Shown here: piece after piece, positions 1-10,080 of the stretch
Numbering within the stretch: the stretch's first letter is position 1
Layout of the letters: each line of letters starts with the position of its first letter
DNA from: Brevundimonas sp. SGAir0440
GTDB lineage: Bacteria; Pseudomonadota; Alphaproteobacteria; Caulobacterales; Caulobacteraceae
DNA: 64,000 nucleotides
NCBI RefSeq assembly: GCF_005484585.1
Contig: NZ_CP039435.1
Coordinates: forward strand, 2,046,001-2,110,000
Reading direction: 5' to 3'
Translations under genes and position numbers: made by a program
Notes under the pieces: model-generated
The model's database searches: none
What the model was told of the DNA's origin: nothing
The model's input: only the letters and a program-made list of their open reading frames with translations

Positions 1-1297
<1,297 letters not shown>

Positions 1298-1353
1298 TCA
1301 GACGGTTTAGCCGCCTCCCCGCCAAACGCCAATGCCGACATCGTCGCCGAGCG

Positions 1354-1974
1354 TCAGGAACAGCCTTCGACCAGCTGGATCGAAGGATCGCCCGCATGGA
1401 CCATCATCACCTTGCCGTCGCTGCCGATCTCGTATCGAACGCCGCGCGCCGACGGATCGGTGACATAGGTCGTCGATCCGCCCTTCGACCAGACGAACAG
1501 ATCCTCGGCCGGCGCCTCCTGGTATTTGTGCGGCTGGGCGAAGACCGCGCCGCCATAGGCCTGCTTGATCGCCATGGCCGTATCGCCCACCCCGAACCCG
1601 CGATCGGTCTTGGTCGTCGCACCGCGCGCCAGGGTGATTCGCGTCAGCACGCCATTCTGGATCATCACCTGCACATCGGCCGGCGCCTTCGCGGGATGGA
1701 ACTGGTCACAGACTTCAGGCTCGGCGCCGCCGACGGCGTTCGGTTGAGAGTCCTCGCCCCAGACCTTCACCAGCTCGGCGCGCGTCATGCCGATTCGCAC
1801 CGGGCCCAGACCTTCGGCCGTCAACGCATTCGGATCGGCTGCGGGCCTAGCGGGCATCTCGTTCGAGGATGCGACGGGCGGTGCAACCGGCTCCGAGGCG
1901 CGCTCCTCTACGCGATTGCAGGCGGCGAGGGTCAGCAGCGCACAGGCGCTGACGGCGGTGAAACGAATCATCAT
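1354..1974 (-). CDS. Predicted outer-membrane or periplasmic lipoprotein, unknown function
   Basis: 206-residue protein with a short hydrophobic signal and a lipobox LTLAAC, lipidated Cys at residue 19, followed by Asn, which favours release to the outer membrane. A proline- and alanine-rich linker follows. A segment around residues 57-75 (GLGPVRIGMTRAELVKVWG) resembles the start of SmpA/BamE-like small lipoprotein folds, but I cannot assign a family. The start at 1974 is supported by a GGAG about 7 bases upstream; the next codon is also ATG (1971). It lies between eno and rpmF on the same strand, but the strong terminator at 2015-2043 separates it from rpmF. The coding call is strong and the function is unknown. 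Confidence 0.8.
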   Translation of the reverse strand: MMIRFTAVSACALLTLAACNRVEERASEPVAPPVASSNEMPARPAADPNALTAEGLGPVRIGMTRAELVKVWGEDSQPNAVGGAEPEVCDQFHPAKAPADVQVMIQNGVLTRITLARGATTKTDRGFGVGDTAMAIKQAYGGAVFAQPHKYQEAPAEDLFVWSKGGSTTYVTDPSARGVRYEIGSDGKVMMVHAGDPSIQLVEGCS

Positions 1975-2014
1975 GCGGCGTCTCCAATGGAAGCTTCACC
2001 GCATTGAACGCACG

Positions 2015-2043
2015 AAAACGGCGCGCGGCTCACCGCGCGCCGT
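2015..2043 (-). terminator. Intrinsic terminator after rpmF
   Basis: A perfect 11-bp GC-rich stem (2018-2028 with 2033-2043, loop CTCA) is followed, on the minus strand, by TTTT (2018-2015). It sits about 40 bases past the rpmF stop, so it should end the rpmF transcript. Confidence 0.85.
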
Positions 2044-2083
2044 CGAAATCGTCATCCGACCGAAGTCGGGATCGCCTGAAAGA

Positions 2084-2266
2084 CTAGTCTTCCTTCGGCG
2101 TGATGACCTGGCGACCGCGATAGGTGCCGGTCTTCAGGTCGATGTGGTGCGGGCGCTTGAGCTCGCCAGTGTCCTTGTCCTCGACGTAGACGTTCGAGGT
2201 CAGGGCGTCGTGGGCGCGGCGCATGTTGCGACGCGAGGGAGATACTTTGCGCTTCGGAACGGCCAT
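2084..2266 (-). CDS. rpmF: 50S ribosomal protein L32
   Basis: Small basic protein of the large ribosomal subunit. The 60 residues begin [20 protein letters not shown], the typical L32 N-terminus, and the length matches the family. The zinc-binding cysteines found in some L32 proteins are absent, so this is the Cys-free form. In many proteobacteria rpmF precedes plsX-fabH, but here it stands alone: a strong terminator follows and a weaker hairpin precedes it. Confidence 0.97.
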   Translation of the reverse strand: MAVPKRKVSPSRRNMRRAHDALTSNVYVEDKDTGELKRPHHIDLKTGTYRGRQVITPKED

Positions 2267-2322
2267 GTCCGTCTCAATCTTCTAAGTCGGGCGCCGCCCA
2301 GAGCCGAGCTCCGTCTAGCGCG

Positions 2323-2352
2323 AAAACAATAGCGGCGGCCCTCAGGACCGCC
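2323..2352 (-). terminator. Probable terminator after the acetyltransferase gene
   Basis: Read on the minus strand, an 8-bp stem with one G-T wobble (2345-2352 with 2334-2341, loop TGA) is followed after GCTATTG by TTTT. It lies between the acetyltransferase stop (2400) and rpmF. The U-run is displaced from the stem, so the site is less certain than the one at 2015-2043. Confidence 0.5.
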
Positions 2353-2399
2353 ACGCGAGGCGCGGCTTATGCATGAACCGCGCGACGATTTCAAGGCGT

Positions 2400-2951
2400 T
2401 TAAGCAGGCGTCAGACGCCGGACGATCTTCGCAGGATTGCCGACCACCACCACGTCGGACGGCACGTCCTTCGTCACGACCGATCCCGCGCCGATCACCG
2501 AACGATCGCCGATGGTGACGCCCGCCAGAACGATCGCGCCGCCGCCGATCCAGACGTCGTCCCCGATGACGATCGGCCGCGCCGTCTCTTCGCCGCGGCG
2601 GGCCACCGCGTCCAGCGGATGCTCCGGTGTCAAAAGCTGTACGCCTGGCCCAGCCTGGAAGTTGTCGCCGATACGGATCTCGGCGCAATCCAGGAACACG
2701 CAGTTGGCGTTCGCAAAGGCCCGCGCGCCCAGATGAATGTTGACGCCGTAGTCGCAGAAGAAGCCCGGCATGATGATCGCCTTGCCGTCGGCCGCACTGA
2801 CCAGTTCGTTGACCAGGGCGCCGCGCCGGTCGCGATCCGGCTCGGCGTTGATGGCGACGGTCAGGGCCACGGCGCGGGCTCGGCCATCGCGCAGATCGGG
2901 ATCGCCCGGATCATAGGGCAAGCCCGCCAGCATCTTCTCGCGCTCTGTCAT
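2400..2951 (-). CDS. Maltose O-acetyltransferase-type hexapeptide-repeat acetyltransferase
   Basis: 183-residue cytosolic enzyme expected to move an acetyl group from acetyl-CoA to a sugar or similar hydroxyl. The N-terminus ([20 protein letters not shown]) is the Maa/NodL-type cap. From about residue 60 the protein shows left-handed beta-helix hexapeptide repeats, for example [33 protein letters not shown] and [11 protein letters not shown], ending with [13 protein letters not shown] as in the LacA/Maa family. The His of the LLTPEHPLD segment is the expected catalytic base. Its ATG overlaps the stop of the FAD oxidoreductase gene (ATGA, 2948-2951), so it is the last gene of the lipA unit. 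The true acceptor substrate cannot be told from sequence. Confidence 0.88.
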   Translation of the reverse strand: MTEREKMLAGLPYDPGDPDLRDGRARAVALTVAINAEPDRDRRGALVNELVSAADGKAIIMPGFFCDYGVNIHLGARAFANANCVFLDCAEIRIGDNFQAGPGVQLLTPEHPLDAVARRGEETARPIVIGDDVWIGGGAIVLAGVTIGDRSVIGAGSVVTKDVPSDVVVVGNPAKIVRRLTPA

Positions 2952-4063
2952 GCGTCCTCCATCAGAGCGGCAGCCACCGCTTCCCCAATGGCCGGCGAAC
3001 TGGTCAGGCCGGGACTTTCGATGCCGAACAGGGCCATCAGGCCATCGATGCCGTGATGTTCGCGGCCATGAAGCTGGAAGTCCGGTTGCGGCTCGCCCGG
3101 CCCATGCAGTTTGGGCCGAATGCCGGCGTAGTCCGGCGTCAGGGCGCCGTCGGGCAATCCCGGCCAGAAACGGCGAATATAGGTGGCGAACTCGTCCGCC
3201 TTGGCCGGATCGACCGAATAGTCCTCGGTGTCGACATAGGCCAGGTCGGGGCCGAACACGGCCTGACCGCCCAGATCCTTGCGATAGTGGGTGCCCAGCG
3301 CGCCGGGGATAGGCGGCGGATAGATCAGGCGGTCGAACGGCGCCTTGCCCGTCAGCCGGAAATAGACGCCCTTGCCGAAATGTCCGGCAGGGATGTCGCC
3401 GGGCGGATAGCCTTCGATCAACGCCGCCACCGCCTGAGCCGACAGTCCGGGCGCGGTGACCAGAAGGCGGCTCGTGACCTGCATCGTCCCCTCCCCGCCG
3501 ACACGGATCGTGAAGCCGCCGCCCGCCAGCGGCTCTGCGCCCTCGAACGGCGCCGAGACCACGACCGATCCGCCCGCATCCTCGATCTCGCCCTGCAGGG
3601 CCAGCATATAGCCGTGGCTGTCGAACAGGCCGCTCTCGGGCGACAGGATGGCGGCGTGGGCGTTCAGCTCCGGCTCAAGCGCCCGCGCCTGGGCGCCGGT
3701 CAGATGCGCCAGCCCCTCGACGCCATTCGCCGTCGCCTGTTCGAAGATGGCCTCGATCCGCTCGACCTCTGATTCCTGCGTCGCCACGACCACCTTGCCG
3801 CATTTCCAGTGGTCGATCTTGCGGCTGGCGAGGAAGTCGTAAAGGGCGCGGCGTCCCTCGACGCAGAAGCGGGCCTTCAGCGATCCGGTCGGATAATAGA
3901 GGCCGCCGTGAATGACCTCGGAGTTACGCGAGGAGACGCCCTGGCCGATGTGGCCCTCCTTCTCCAGCACTAGCACCGTCAGGCCCCGTTTCGACAGCGC
4001 CCGACCGCAGGCCAGGCCCACAGCCCCGGCGCCCACGACGGTCGCGTCGAAATCGAAACTCAT
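2948..4063 (-). CDS. FAD-dependent oxidoreductase of the L-2-hydroxyglutarate oxidase (LhgO) type
   Basis: 371-residue DAO-fold flavoprotein. The N-terminus has the dinucleotide-binding motif [19 protein letters not shown] followed by the acidic LEKE segment, then [20 protein letters not shown], the hallmark of the L2HGDH/LhgO group. A C-terminal glycine-rich segment (GIRPKLHG, then [12 protein letters not shown]) completes the FAD site. The family oxidises L-2-hydroxyglutarate or related 2-hydroxyacids; the exact substrate is inferred. A longer reading frame reaches 4228, but the LhgO-like start is at 4063, where ATG overlaps the TGA of the upstream gene (ATGA). It also overlaps the acetyltransferase start by four bases, so three genes are translationally chained. 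Confidence 0.88.
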   Translation of the reverse strand: MSFDFDATVVGAGAVGLACGRALSKRGLTVLVLEKEGHIGQGVSSRNSEVIHGGLYYPTGSLKARFCVEGRRALYDFLASRKIDHWKCGKVVVATQESEVERIEAIFEQATANGVEGLAHLTGAQARALEPELNAHAAILSPESGLFDSHGYMLALQGEIEDAGGSVVVSAPFEGAEPLAGGGFTIRVGGEGTMQVTSRLLVTAPGLSAQAVAALIEGYPPGDIPAGHFGKGVYFRLTGKAPFDRLIYPPPIPGALGTHYRKDLGGQAVFGPDLAYVDTEDYSVDPAKADEFATYIRRFWPGLPDGALTPDYAGIRPKLHGPGEPQPDFQLHGREHHGIDGLMALFGIESPGLTSSPAIGEAVAAALMEDA

Positions 4064-4512
4064 CGGCCGCCGTATCTCCGCTTCGCCTCGGCCTCGAAAC
4101 AGCCGATCAGCTTTTCCACGGCCCGGTCGAAGTTCGCCGACAGCATCATGTCTAGCATCCGGGATTTGAAGGCGAAGTCGATCATGAACTCCAGCCGCGT
4201 GCCGTCGAGATGAGGAAAGAACTCCCAACGGTTCTTCAAGTGCTTGAAGGGACCGCGCAGCAAGCCGACCTCGACCTTGGGCGCATTGCGATCATACCGG
4301 ACCCAGGTGGAGAATCGCTCCTTCAGGAAGGAAAAGCCGACGCTGGCCTCCGCGTCCTGCAAGCCGACGCCCTCGCCTTCCTCGCGCGCGTTCCAGACGC
4401 GCATCGACGTCACCCACGGCACGAAGTCGGGATAGGCGCGCACGTCGGCGACCAGATCGGCAAGCTGTTCGGGCGCATAGGGAAGAATGCGCGTGACGCG
4501 GTGGACGGCCAT
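4060..4512 (-). CDS. ratA: RatA/Coq10-type START-domain (SRPBCC) ubiquinone-associated protein
   Basis: 150-residue single-domain polyketide-cyclase/START-like protein. The N-terminus RVTRILPYAPEQLADLVADV and the sequence YPDFVPWV are diagnostic for the Coq10/RatA group, which in mitochondria and proteobacteria is linked to coenzyme Q binding; E. coli RatA was also described as a ribosome-association toxin. The length is normal. It lies 7 bp after lipA, a pairing that is common in alphaproteobacteria, and overlaps the oxidoreductase start. A respiratory-chain role is more likely than a toxin role here, because no antitoxin partner (RatB/YfjF) is adjacent. Confidence 0.85.
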   Translation of the reverse strand: MAVHRVTRILPYAPEQLADLVADVRAYPDFVPWVTSMRVWNAREEGEGVGLQDAEASVGFSFLKERFSTWVRYDRNAPKVEVGLLRGPFKHLKNRWEFFPHLDGTRLEFMIDFAFKSRMLDMMLSANFDRAVEKLIGCFEAEAKRRYGGR

Positions 4513-4519
4513 GCGGGAT

Positions 4520-5482
4520 TTAGCGGCGCAGCTGCGCCTCGCGCGCGGCCTTCAGCCGGGCGAAGTCGTCGCCGGCGTGGTGCGACGAACGCGTCAGCGG
4601 GCTGGACGACACCATCAGGAAGCCCTTGGCCCGGGCGATCGCCTCATAGGCCTTGAACTCTTCCGGGGTCACGAACCGGTCGATCGCGGCGTGTTTGCGC
4701 GTCGGCTGAAGATATTGGCCGATGGTGATGAAGTCGACGCCGGCGGACCGCATGTCGTCCATCACCTGCATGACCTCTTCCTTGGTCTCGCCCAGGCCGA
4801 CCATGATGCCGGACTTGGTGAACTGGTTCGGGTCCCGCTCTTTGACCATCTGCAACAGGCGCAGGCTGTGGAAGTAGCGCGCGCCCGGCCGGATCTTCAG
4901 ATACAGGCGCGGCACGGTCTCGAGGTTGTGATTGAAGACGTCGGGCTTGGCGTCGATCATCACGGCCGCCGCCCCGTCCTTTCGCAGGAAGTCGGGCGTC
5001 AGGATCTCGATGGTGGTGTCCGGCGCCTGGATGCGGATCTGGCGCACCACTTCGGCGAAGTGGGCCGCACCGCCGTCGGCCACATCGTCGCGATCGACCG
5101 AAGTGATGACGACGTGGTTCAGACCCATCTGCTGTACGGCGAGGCCTACCTTGCCCGGCTCTTCCGGGTCCAGCGGCTGGGGCAAGCCCGTCTTGACGTT
5201 GCAGAAGGCGCAGGCCCGCGTGCAGGTGTCGCCCATGATCATCAGGGTGGCGTGTTTCTGGCTCCAGCACTCGCCGATGTTCGGGCAGGCCGCCTCTTCA
5301 CAGACCGTCACCAGCCCCTTGGAACGAACGATCTCCTTGGTGGCGTTGTATTGACCGGAGCCCGGCGCCTTGACCCGCAGCCAGTCGGGCTTTTTCAGAA
5401 CGACCGACTCGGGCCGGTTCTGCTTTTCGGGGTGGCGCAGCTCGGACGGCTTGCGCTGAAGGGTGTCGATCAGGGTGACCAT
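4520..5482 (-). CDS. lipA: Lipoyl synthase (radical SAM)
   Basis: Inserts two sulfur atoms into protein-bound octanoyl groups, completing lipoyl cofactors for pyruvate and 2-oxoglutarate dehydrogenases and the glycine cleavage system. The 320-residue protein has both cluster motifs: the auxiliary-cluster [13 protein letters not shown] (about residues 60-72) and the radical [13 protein letters not shown] (about residue 87). The C-terminal [10 protein letters not shown] contains the conserved Ser that ligates the auxiliary cluster. It is the first gene of the lipA-ratA-oxidoreductase-acetyltransferase unit. The 183 bp upstream, shared with the divergent acyl-CoA synthetase gene, must hold both promoters. 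Confidence 0.97.
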   Translation of the reverse strand: MVTLIDTLQRKPSELRHPEKQNRPESVVLKKPDWLRVKAPGSGQYNATKEIVRSKGLVTVCEEAACPNIGECWSQKHATLMIMGDTCTRACAFCNVKTGLPQPLDPEEPGKVGLAVQQMGLNHVVITSVDRDDVADGGAAHFAEVVRQIRIQAPDTTIEILTPDFLRKDGAAAVMIDAKPDVFNHNLETVPRLYLKIRPGARYFHSLRLLQMVKERDPNQFTKSGIMVGLGETKEEVMQVMDDMRSAGVDFITIGQYLQPTRKHAAIDRFVTPEEFKAYEAIARAKGFLMVSSSPLTRSSHHAGDDFARLKAAREAQLRR

Positions 5483-5665
5483 GGCCGGTATTTCGGACTT
5501 TGAGGCCGTTTAGGCAAGGCACACCGCGTAACAGACTTGCCGCAGGCGTGATCGCGCATCGGAACTCACGCGACGTTACGCATCTTTTCAAGATGCGGCG
5601 GCGTCATTAATGACAGTCGCCCAAACAACAGAGAGGGCCGCCCGCGTCCTCCGTAGGAGACGCGC

Positions 5666-7219
5666 TTGCGCCAGGCCCTGGATCCCTCGCTTTACGACTC
5701 GACCCTGATCGATGCCCTGATCGATGCGCGGTCGCGGTTCGGCGACAAGGAAATCCTGGAGGATCAGGACCGGCATCCGTTGACCTACACCGGCTTGATC
5801 CGCGCCGCCTTCGTGCTGGGCCGCAAGATCGCCAATATGACCGACAAGGGCGAGCGGGTCGCCATCCTGCTGCCCTCGTCCATGGGCGTCGTCGTCACCT
5901 TCTTCGGTCTGCACGCCCACGGTCGTGTGCCGGTGATGCTGAACTTCACCGCCGGCGAAGCCAATCTGAAGGCGGCGATCAAGGCCTCCGGCGTCAAGAA
6001 GGTGCTGACCGCCAAACGCTTCATCGACCAGGCCAAGCTGGACGACCTGATCGTCGAACTGAAGACGGTGGCCGAGGTCGTCTGGCTGGACGACGTGCGC
6101 AAGACCATCGGCCTGGCCGACAAACTCTATGGCCTCGCCGCCGGCGCGGCGCCCAAGCGGTTTCGCGTGAAGACGGACCCCGACGCGCCGGGCGTCGTCC
6201 TGTTCACCTCCGGCAGCTTCGGCACGCCAAAGGGCGTCGTGCTCAGCCAGAAGAACCTCGTCGCCAATGCGCGTCAGGTGGCGGCCCATATCGACCTGTC
6301 GCCGGACTGGGTGATGTTCAATCCCTTGCCGACCTTCCACTGTTTCGGCCTGACAGGCGGGGTCATCCTGCCGCTGCTGCAGGGGTTGAAGGCCTTCCAA
6401 TATCCGTCGCCGCTGCACGCCAAGCAGATCACCGACCTGCTGCCTCAGGTAAACGCCTCGATCCTGTTCGCGACCGACACCTTCCTGAACCAGTACGGCC
6501 GCGTCGCCGAACCGAACGACTTCTCGACGCTGAAGTTCGTCGTCGCCGGCGCCGAGAAGGTGCGCGAGGAAACCCGAACCCTGTTCAACACCAAGTTCGG
6601 CGGCGTCGAACTTCTGGAAGGCTATGGCGCGACCGAGGCCTCGCCTGTCATCGCCGTCAACCATCCCGACCGCAACGCGCCCGGCACGGTCGGCCAGGTG
6701 CTGCCTGGCATCGACTGGAAGCTAGAACCGGTCGAGGGCATCGACGCAGGCGGTCGCCTGATGCTGCGCGGTCCCAATGTCATGAGCGGCTATGTCACCT
6801 CGGCCGAGCCCCTGCAGTGGGATCCGATCGGCGACGACTGGCTGGACACCGGCGACATCGTCGATGTGACCGACGACGGCTATGTCACCATCCGCGGCCG
6901 CGCCAAGCGCTTCGCCAAGATCGGCGGCGAGATGGTCTCGCTGACCGCCGTCGAAGGGATCGCCGGCGCCGTCTGGCCGGATCAGCGCCACGCCGTCGTG
7001 TCGATTCCGGACAGCCGCAAGGGCGAGAAGCTGGTGCTCGTCACTGACCACGCAGACGCCGAGGTCGCTCCCCTGGCTGAATGGGCGCGAACCAACGGTG
7101 CGCCCGAACTGATCGTGCCGAAAAAGATCGTCAAGGTCGCCGAGGTCCCCGTCCTGGGCACCGGCAAGACAGACTATGTGTCGATCCAGAAGATGGTCGA
7201 GGCGGAGAAGGCGGCCTGA
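5666..7219 (+). CDS. AMP-forming acyl-CoA/acyl-ACP synthetase, Aas-like
   Basis: 517-residue ANL-superfamily ligase that should activate a fatty acid via an acyl-adenylate. Visible core motifs are FTSGSFGTPKGV (P-loop, about residue 180), GYGATEAS (about 318), DWLDTGDIV (about 392) and the C-terminal GRAKRFAKIGGE with the catalytic GTGKTDY lysine near residue 500. The sequence best resembles the synthetase half of Aas, which recycles lysophospholipids or acylates ACP, but the acyltransferase and MFS halves are absent. The start is TTG at 5666, supported by AGGAGA eight bases upstream; no ATG gives a better N-terminus. It is convergent with the dioxygenase gene, with no bases between the two stop codons. 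Confidence 0.85.
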   Translation: MRQALDPSLYDSTLIDALIDARSRFGDKEILEDQDRHPLTYTGLIRAAFVLGRKIANMTDKGERVAILLPSSMGVVVTFFGLHAHGRVPVMLNFTAGEANLKAAIKASGVKKVLTAKRFIDQAKLDDLIVELKTVAEVVWLDDVRKTIGLADKLYGLAAGAAPKRFRVKTDPDAPGVVLFTSGSFGTPKGVVLSQKNLVANARQVAAHIDLSPDWVMFNPLPTFHCFGLTGGVILPLLQGLKAFQYPSPLHAKQITDLLPQVNASILFATDTFLNQYGRVAEPNDFSTLKFVVAGAEKVREETRTLFNTKFGGVELLEGYGATEASPVIAVNHPDRNAPGTVGQVLPGIDWKLEPVEGIDAGGRLMLRGPNVMSGYVTSAEPLQWDPIGDDWLDTGDIVDVTDDGYVTIRGRAKRFAKIGGEMVSLTAVEGIAGAVWPDQRHAVVSIPDSRKGEKLVLVTDHADAEVAPLAEWARTNGAPELIVPKKIVKVAEVPVLGTGKTDYVSIQKMVEAEKAA

Positions 7220-7978
7220 TCAGCCGATCCGGACGCCCGTCATAGAGATCGAGCCGCCGTCGATGCGGTCGTTGAAGAAGCTGACCGCCTCGCCCGGCTC
7301 TTGCTGGGCGGCGATGTAAAGCACCGGCAGGAAATGTTCGTCGGTCGGCACGCTTAGCTGCGCGTCCTCGGCCAGACCTACCCAATCGATCAGCGCCTCA
7401 TGGTCGCCCCGGTCGAACGCCGCCTTCACCGCCTCGTTGAAGCCGGTCGCCCAAGCGTAGGGTTCTGCGCCGTCCTCGCGTTTCCAGGTCCGCAGATTGT
7501 GCACGAAGTCGCCCGAGCCGGCGATGACGATCCCCTCGTCGCGCAGCGGTTTCAGCGCCTTGGCCAGGTCGTAATGCTGGCGCGCCGTCAGCTCGCGGTT
7601 CAGCGACAACTGAACCACAGGCACGTCCGCCTCGGGCCACACATGGCACAGCACCGACCAGGTCCCGTGATCCAGGCCCCACGCTCGCGTCTGGACGGCC
7701 CCGGTCAGCGCCGACACCCGCGCCGCCAAGGCCGGCGACCCGGGCGCCGGATACTGCATCTGATGAAGTTCGCGCGGGAAGTTGCCGAAGTCGTGAATGG
7801 TTTCGGGCTTCTCCTGCGCGGTCACGCCCAGCCCGCGCGTCTCCCAGTGGGCGGAGATCATCACCACGCCCTTGGGCTTGCCGATCGCCTCGCCCAGCGC
7901 CCGCCAAGCGGCCCCATAGGGACCGCCGAGCGCGTTCATGGGCGAACCGTGGCCGAAGAAGACGGCGGGCTGGCGCAT
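7220..7978 (-). CDS. DODA-type extradiol ring-opening dioxygenase (LigB superfamily, YgiD-like)
   Basis: 252-residue non-heme iron or zinc enzyme. The N-terminus MRQPAVFFGHGSPMNALGG is the signature of the 4,5-DOPA dioxygenase group and supplies the first metal His. Further conserved parts are ISAHWETRG (second His), LDHGTWSVLCHVWP (about residue 120), VVQLSLN and IAGSGDFVHNLR. Family members cleave catechol rings, but many bacterial ones have unknown natural substrates. A longer frame reaches 8101 but overlaps wrbA, and the start at 7978 gives the expected protein. It follows wrbA by only 4 bp, so the two quinone/catechol-related enzymes are probably co-transcribed. Confidence 0.88.
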   Translation of the reverse strand: MRQPAVFFGHGSPMNALGGPYGAAWRALGEAIGKPKGVVMISAHWETRGLGVTAQEKPETIHDFGNFPRELHQMQYPAPGSPALAARVSALTGAVQTRAWGLDHGTWSVLCHVWPEADVPVVQLSLNRELTARQHYDLAKALKPLRDEGIVIAGSGDFVHNLRTWKREDGAEPYAWATGFNEAVKAAFDRGDHEALIDWVGLAEDAQLSVPTDEHFLPVLYIAAQQEPGEAVSFFNDRIDGGSISMTGVRIG

Positions 7979-7982
7979 CGGA

Positions 7983-8585
7983 TCAGCCGTGCAGCTTCTT
8001 GGCCAACTCGGCGATATGCTTGCCCTGGAACCGGGCGCCGTCCAGCTCAACATCGCTGGGCTGACGCGAGCCGTCGCCGCCCGTGATCGTCGATGCGCCA
8101 TAGGGCGAGCCGCCGTGGATGGCGTCCAGCGTCATCTGCCCCTGGAAGGAATAGGGCAGACCCACGACCGGCATGCCGTGGTGCATGAAGAAGTTGTGCA
8201 AGCCCTGGAAGGTCGTCTCCTGACCGCCGTGCTGTGTCGCCGTGGCGGTAAAGGCCCCGCCCACCTTGCCGATCAGGGCGCCCGAGAACCACAGGCCGCC
8301 AGCCTGATCCAGGAAGGCGCGCATCTGCGACGCGGCCGAACCGAAGCGGGTTCCGGCGCCGATGATGATGGCGTCGTAGTCCTTCAGATCGTCGATCTTG
8401 GCGATCGGCGCCTTTTGATCCAGCTTGTAGTGAGAAGCCTTGGCCAGCTCTTCCGGCACGGTTTCCGGCACGCGCTTGATGTCCACGACGGCGCCTTCGA
8501 CCTCGCGAGCGCCTTCGGCGACCGCTTCGGCCATGGTTTCCAGGTGACCATAGGTCGAATGATAGAGGACAAGGACTTTCGGCAT
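7983..8585 (-). CDS. wrbA: NAD(P)H:quinone oxidoreductase, flavodoxin-like
   Basis: 200-residue flavodoxin-fold protein that reduces quinones by two electrons and so avoids semiquinone radicals. The start [19 protein letters not shown] contains the FMN phosphate-binding loop. [18 protein letters not shown] and the segment [18 protein letters not shown] are WrbA-specific. The start at 8585 is preceded by GGAGCCTC; the eight in-frame codons upstream are discounted. The gene forms a short unit with the downstream dioxygenase, and two adjacent inverted repeats upstream (8601-8638) are likely control sites. Confidence 0.95.
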   Translation of the reverse strand: MPKVLVLYHSTYGHLETMAEAVAEGAREVEGAVVDIKRVPETVPEELAKASHYKLDQKAPIAKIDDLKDYDAIIIGAGTRFGSAASQMRAFLDQAGGLWFSGALIGKVGGAFTATATQHGGQETTFQGLHNFFMHHGMPVVGLPYSFQGQMTLDAIHGGSPYGASTITGGDGSRQPSDVELDGARFQGKHIAELAKKLHG

Positions 8586-8600
8586 CGGGGAGGCTCCACT

Positions 8601-8638
8601 GAATGACAAGGGTCGTCATTCGCAACAACGACCGTTGC
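8601..8638. promoter_or_regulatory. Two adjacent inverted repeats upstream of wrbA
   Basis: GAATGAC-N7-GTCATTC (8601-8621) is immediately followed by GCAAC-N7-GTTGC (8622-8638). Both are perfect dyads with 7-bp spacing, starting 15 bp upstream of the wrbA ATG. Such dyads are typical of repressor or activator sites in quinone-response systems. The regulator is not in the window, so the role is inferred. Confidence 0.45.
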
Positions 8639-8683
8639 TAACTTGGCGCGCTGCCAGCCGTTCCGCAAGTCCCACACGTCAAA

Positions 8684-9166
8684 TCACGTCTCGAAGGGAC
8701 AGACGGTGTCGTAAAAAGTCCTGTCGCCCGGCGTGGGGCGACCGCGGCGACAATGGAAACGGTGCTCCATCACCATCGCCTGCTGCTCGATGTTCAACGC
8801 GTCCCACCGGCAGGTCGGTTCCACGCGATAGGCATAGGAGGCGGAGGCGTCCCCAGCCTTCAGCTTTGCGAACAGCAGATTGACGCCCTGCTGGGCCTGC
8901 CAGACGTGCGTCAGCTCATGAATCAGAACGCCCTGCATACGATCCGGCGCGGCCGCGAAGTCTGAGACGAGCTGCGCTTGGGGCCAGACAATCCAGTCTC
9001 GCCCGAACCAGCGTCCAGCCACAAACGCGCGGCGGAACGGCCAACCGATCAAACGGACGGGTTCGAGATCGATTGCGGCCCCGAACGCCTCTCGCGCTAG
9101 GCCCTTTTCAGCATCGGTCAGGGCGCGAACGAAGGATCCCAAGGCTTCACATACTCCCAGTGCCAC
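8684..9166 (-). CDS. Putative zinc-metallopeptidase-like protein with HELTH motif
   Basis: 160-residue protein of no family I can name. It contains HELTHVWQAQQG near residue 83, a perfect HExxH zinc motif, and an aromatic-rich segment before it (GRDWIVWPQAQLV). It has no signal peptide. The composition resembles small proteins annotated as vgr-related or DUF4157-like peptidases, but I cannot confirm that. The best start is GTG at 9166, inside the end of the upstream VanY-type gene (49-base overlap); a TTG at 9142 is an alternative. Overlap with a cell-wall peptidase suggests a joint role, which is only inferred. Confidence 0.6.
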   Translation of the reverse strand: MALGVCEALGSFVRALTDAEKGLAREAFGAAIDLEPVRLIGWPFRRAFVAGRWFGRDWIVWPQAQLVSDFAAAPDRMQGVLIHELTHVWQAQQGVNLLFAKLKAGDASASYAYRVEPTCRWDALNIEQQAMVMEHRFHCRRGRPTPGDRTFYDTVCPFET

Positions 9167-9975
9167 GGCTCATAGACATAGGGCACAAAGCCGAAACGCC
9201 CAGCGTTCGCCACCAGCCAGCGATAGGTCGCCGACCGCGCCATATATTCGCGACTAGCCGGGGTGGTGGAATCGACGCCCAGACCCGGCGCCTGGCCGAC
9301 ATACAGATCGACCGCCGTGCCCGTCCGATGCGGCGAGCAGACCGCTCGGCGCAGCCCGTCGCAGTTGCCCTGCTGCGCACAGCGCGCCGCGTCCGCCTCG
9401 GGATCGCGGAAGCCGGAGAAGATCTGCAGCAGTTCGGGATCGGCCCGCACCTCCGGAACCTCTGCCCGCGCGGCCGCGACCAGCCGGCGATAGGCGTCCA
9501 AGACGTCCCGGCGCAGCAGACGTGTCAGACGGTCGGCATGCTCCTCGGACGCGACCAGATAGCCGAGTTGATTGATCGGCGGCGGCTCGGGACAGACTCC
9601 GCCGACGCGCGCCATGACGAATGGCCTGCGCTCCTGCCAAAGGCCGCGAAACACCTGGAATGTCGCCGCATCGAACAGGCCCGTCGGCGCCAGGCCATGC
9701 GTCTGCTGAAACCCCGCCAGTTGCGACGCGAAGATCGGCGTGCCGGGTCCGCACGTCGTATGCAGTTCGTGCTGGATCAGCGGCAGATAGGCCTGCCACC
9801 CCCACTCCGCCGCCCCGAACGGCGCCCATTCCATGCCGTAGGCCGATTCAGCGTTCGCCAGTCCCTGCGCCCGCCAACCGTCGGAATTGGTGTGGCAGGG
9901 GCCGGCCGCCCGCGCGCCGTCGGCAAACGTCAGAACGAAGCAAACGGACAGGAACGCAAAAAGGCTTCGCCACAT
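9118..9975 (-). CDS. Secreted M15 (VanY-type) D-Ala-D-Ala carboxypeptidase with peptidoglycan-binding-like N-terminus
   Basis: 285-residue exported protein. Residues 1-23 form a signal peptide ending ARA-AG. Residues 65-115 (the LAGFQQTHGLAPTGLFDAAT region) look like a PG_binding_1-type helical repeat. The C-terminal half carries the M15B zinc site: SPHRTGTAVDLYV (about residue 217, SxHxxGxAxD) and EPWHWEYV near residue 273. IFSGFRDP upstream is also typical. The enzyme would trim muropeptide stems in the periplasm. Its start at 9975 faces the divergent MFS gene across 105 bp. Its 3' end overlaps the HELTH gene by 49 bases. Confidence 0.85.
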   Translation of the reverse strand: MWRSLFAFLSVCFVLTFADGARAAGPCHTNSDGWRAQGLANAESAYGMEWAPFGAAEWGWQAYLPLIQHELHTTCGPGTPIFASQLAGFQQTHGLAPTGLFDAATFQVFRGLWQERRPFVMARVGGVCPEPPPINQLGYLVASEEHADRLTRLLRRDVLDAYRRLVAAARAEVPEVRADPELLQIFSGFRDPEADAARCAQQGNCDGLRRAVCSPHRTGTAVDLYVGQAPGLGVDSTTPASREYMARSATYRWLVANAGRFGFVPYVYEPWHWEYVKPWDPSFAP

Positions 9976-10080
9976 GGCCCACAGGAAGCCCCAAGCCGGT
10001 CGATCTCACAAGTGCATGCGTCACCGATCGCTGGCATGGTGACGCGCGGCCGACTCGCGCCGCGCCTTTCGAACCGACGC

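Noticed and set aside
2948..4228. N-terminal extension of the FAD oxidoreductase to 4228
   Set aside because: The extra 55 residues are antisense-like and overlap the RatA gene; ATG 4063 gives the normal LhgO N-terminus.
5526..5581. GCGTAAC...GTTACGC dyad between lipA and the acyl-CoA synthetase gene
   Set aside because: Arms of 7 bp are 42 bp apart; too weak to call an operator or element.
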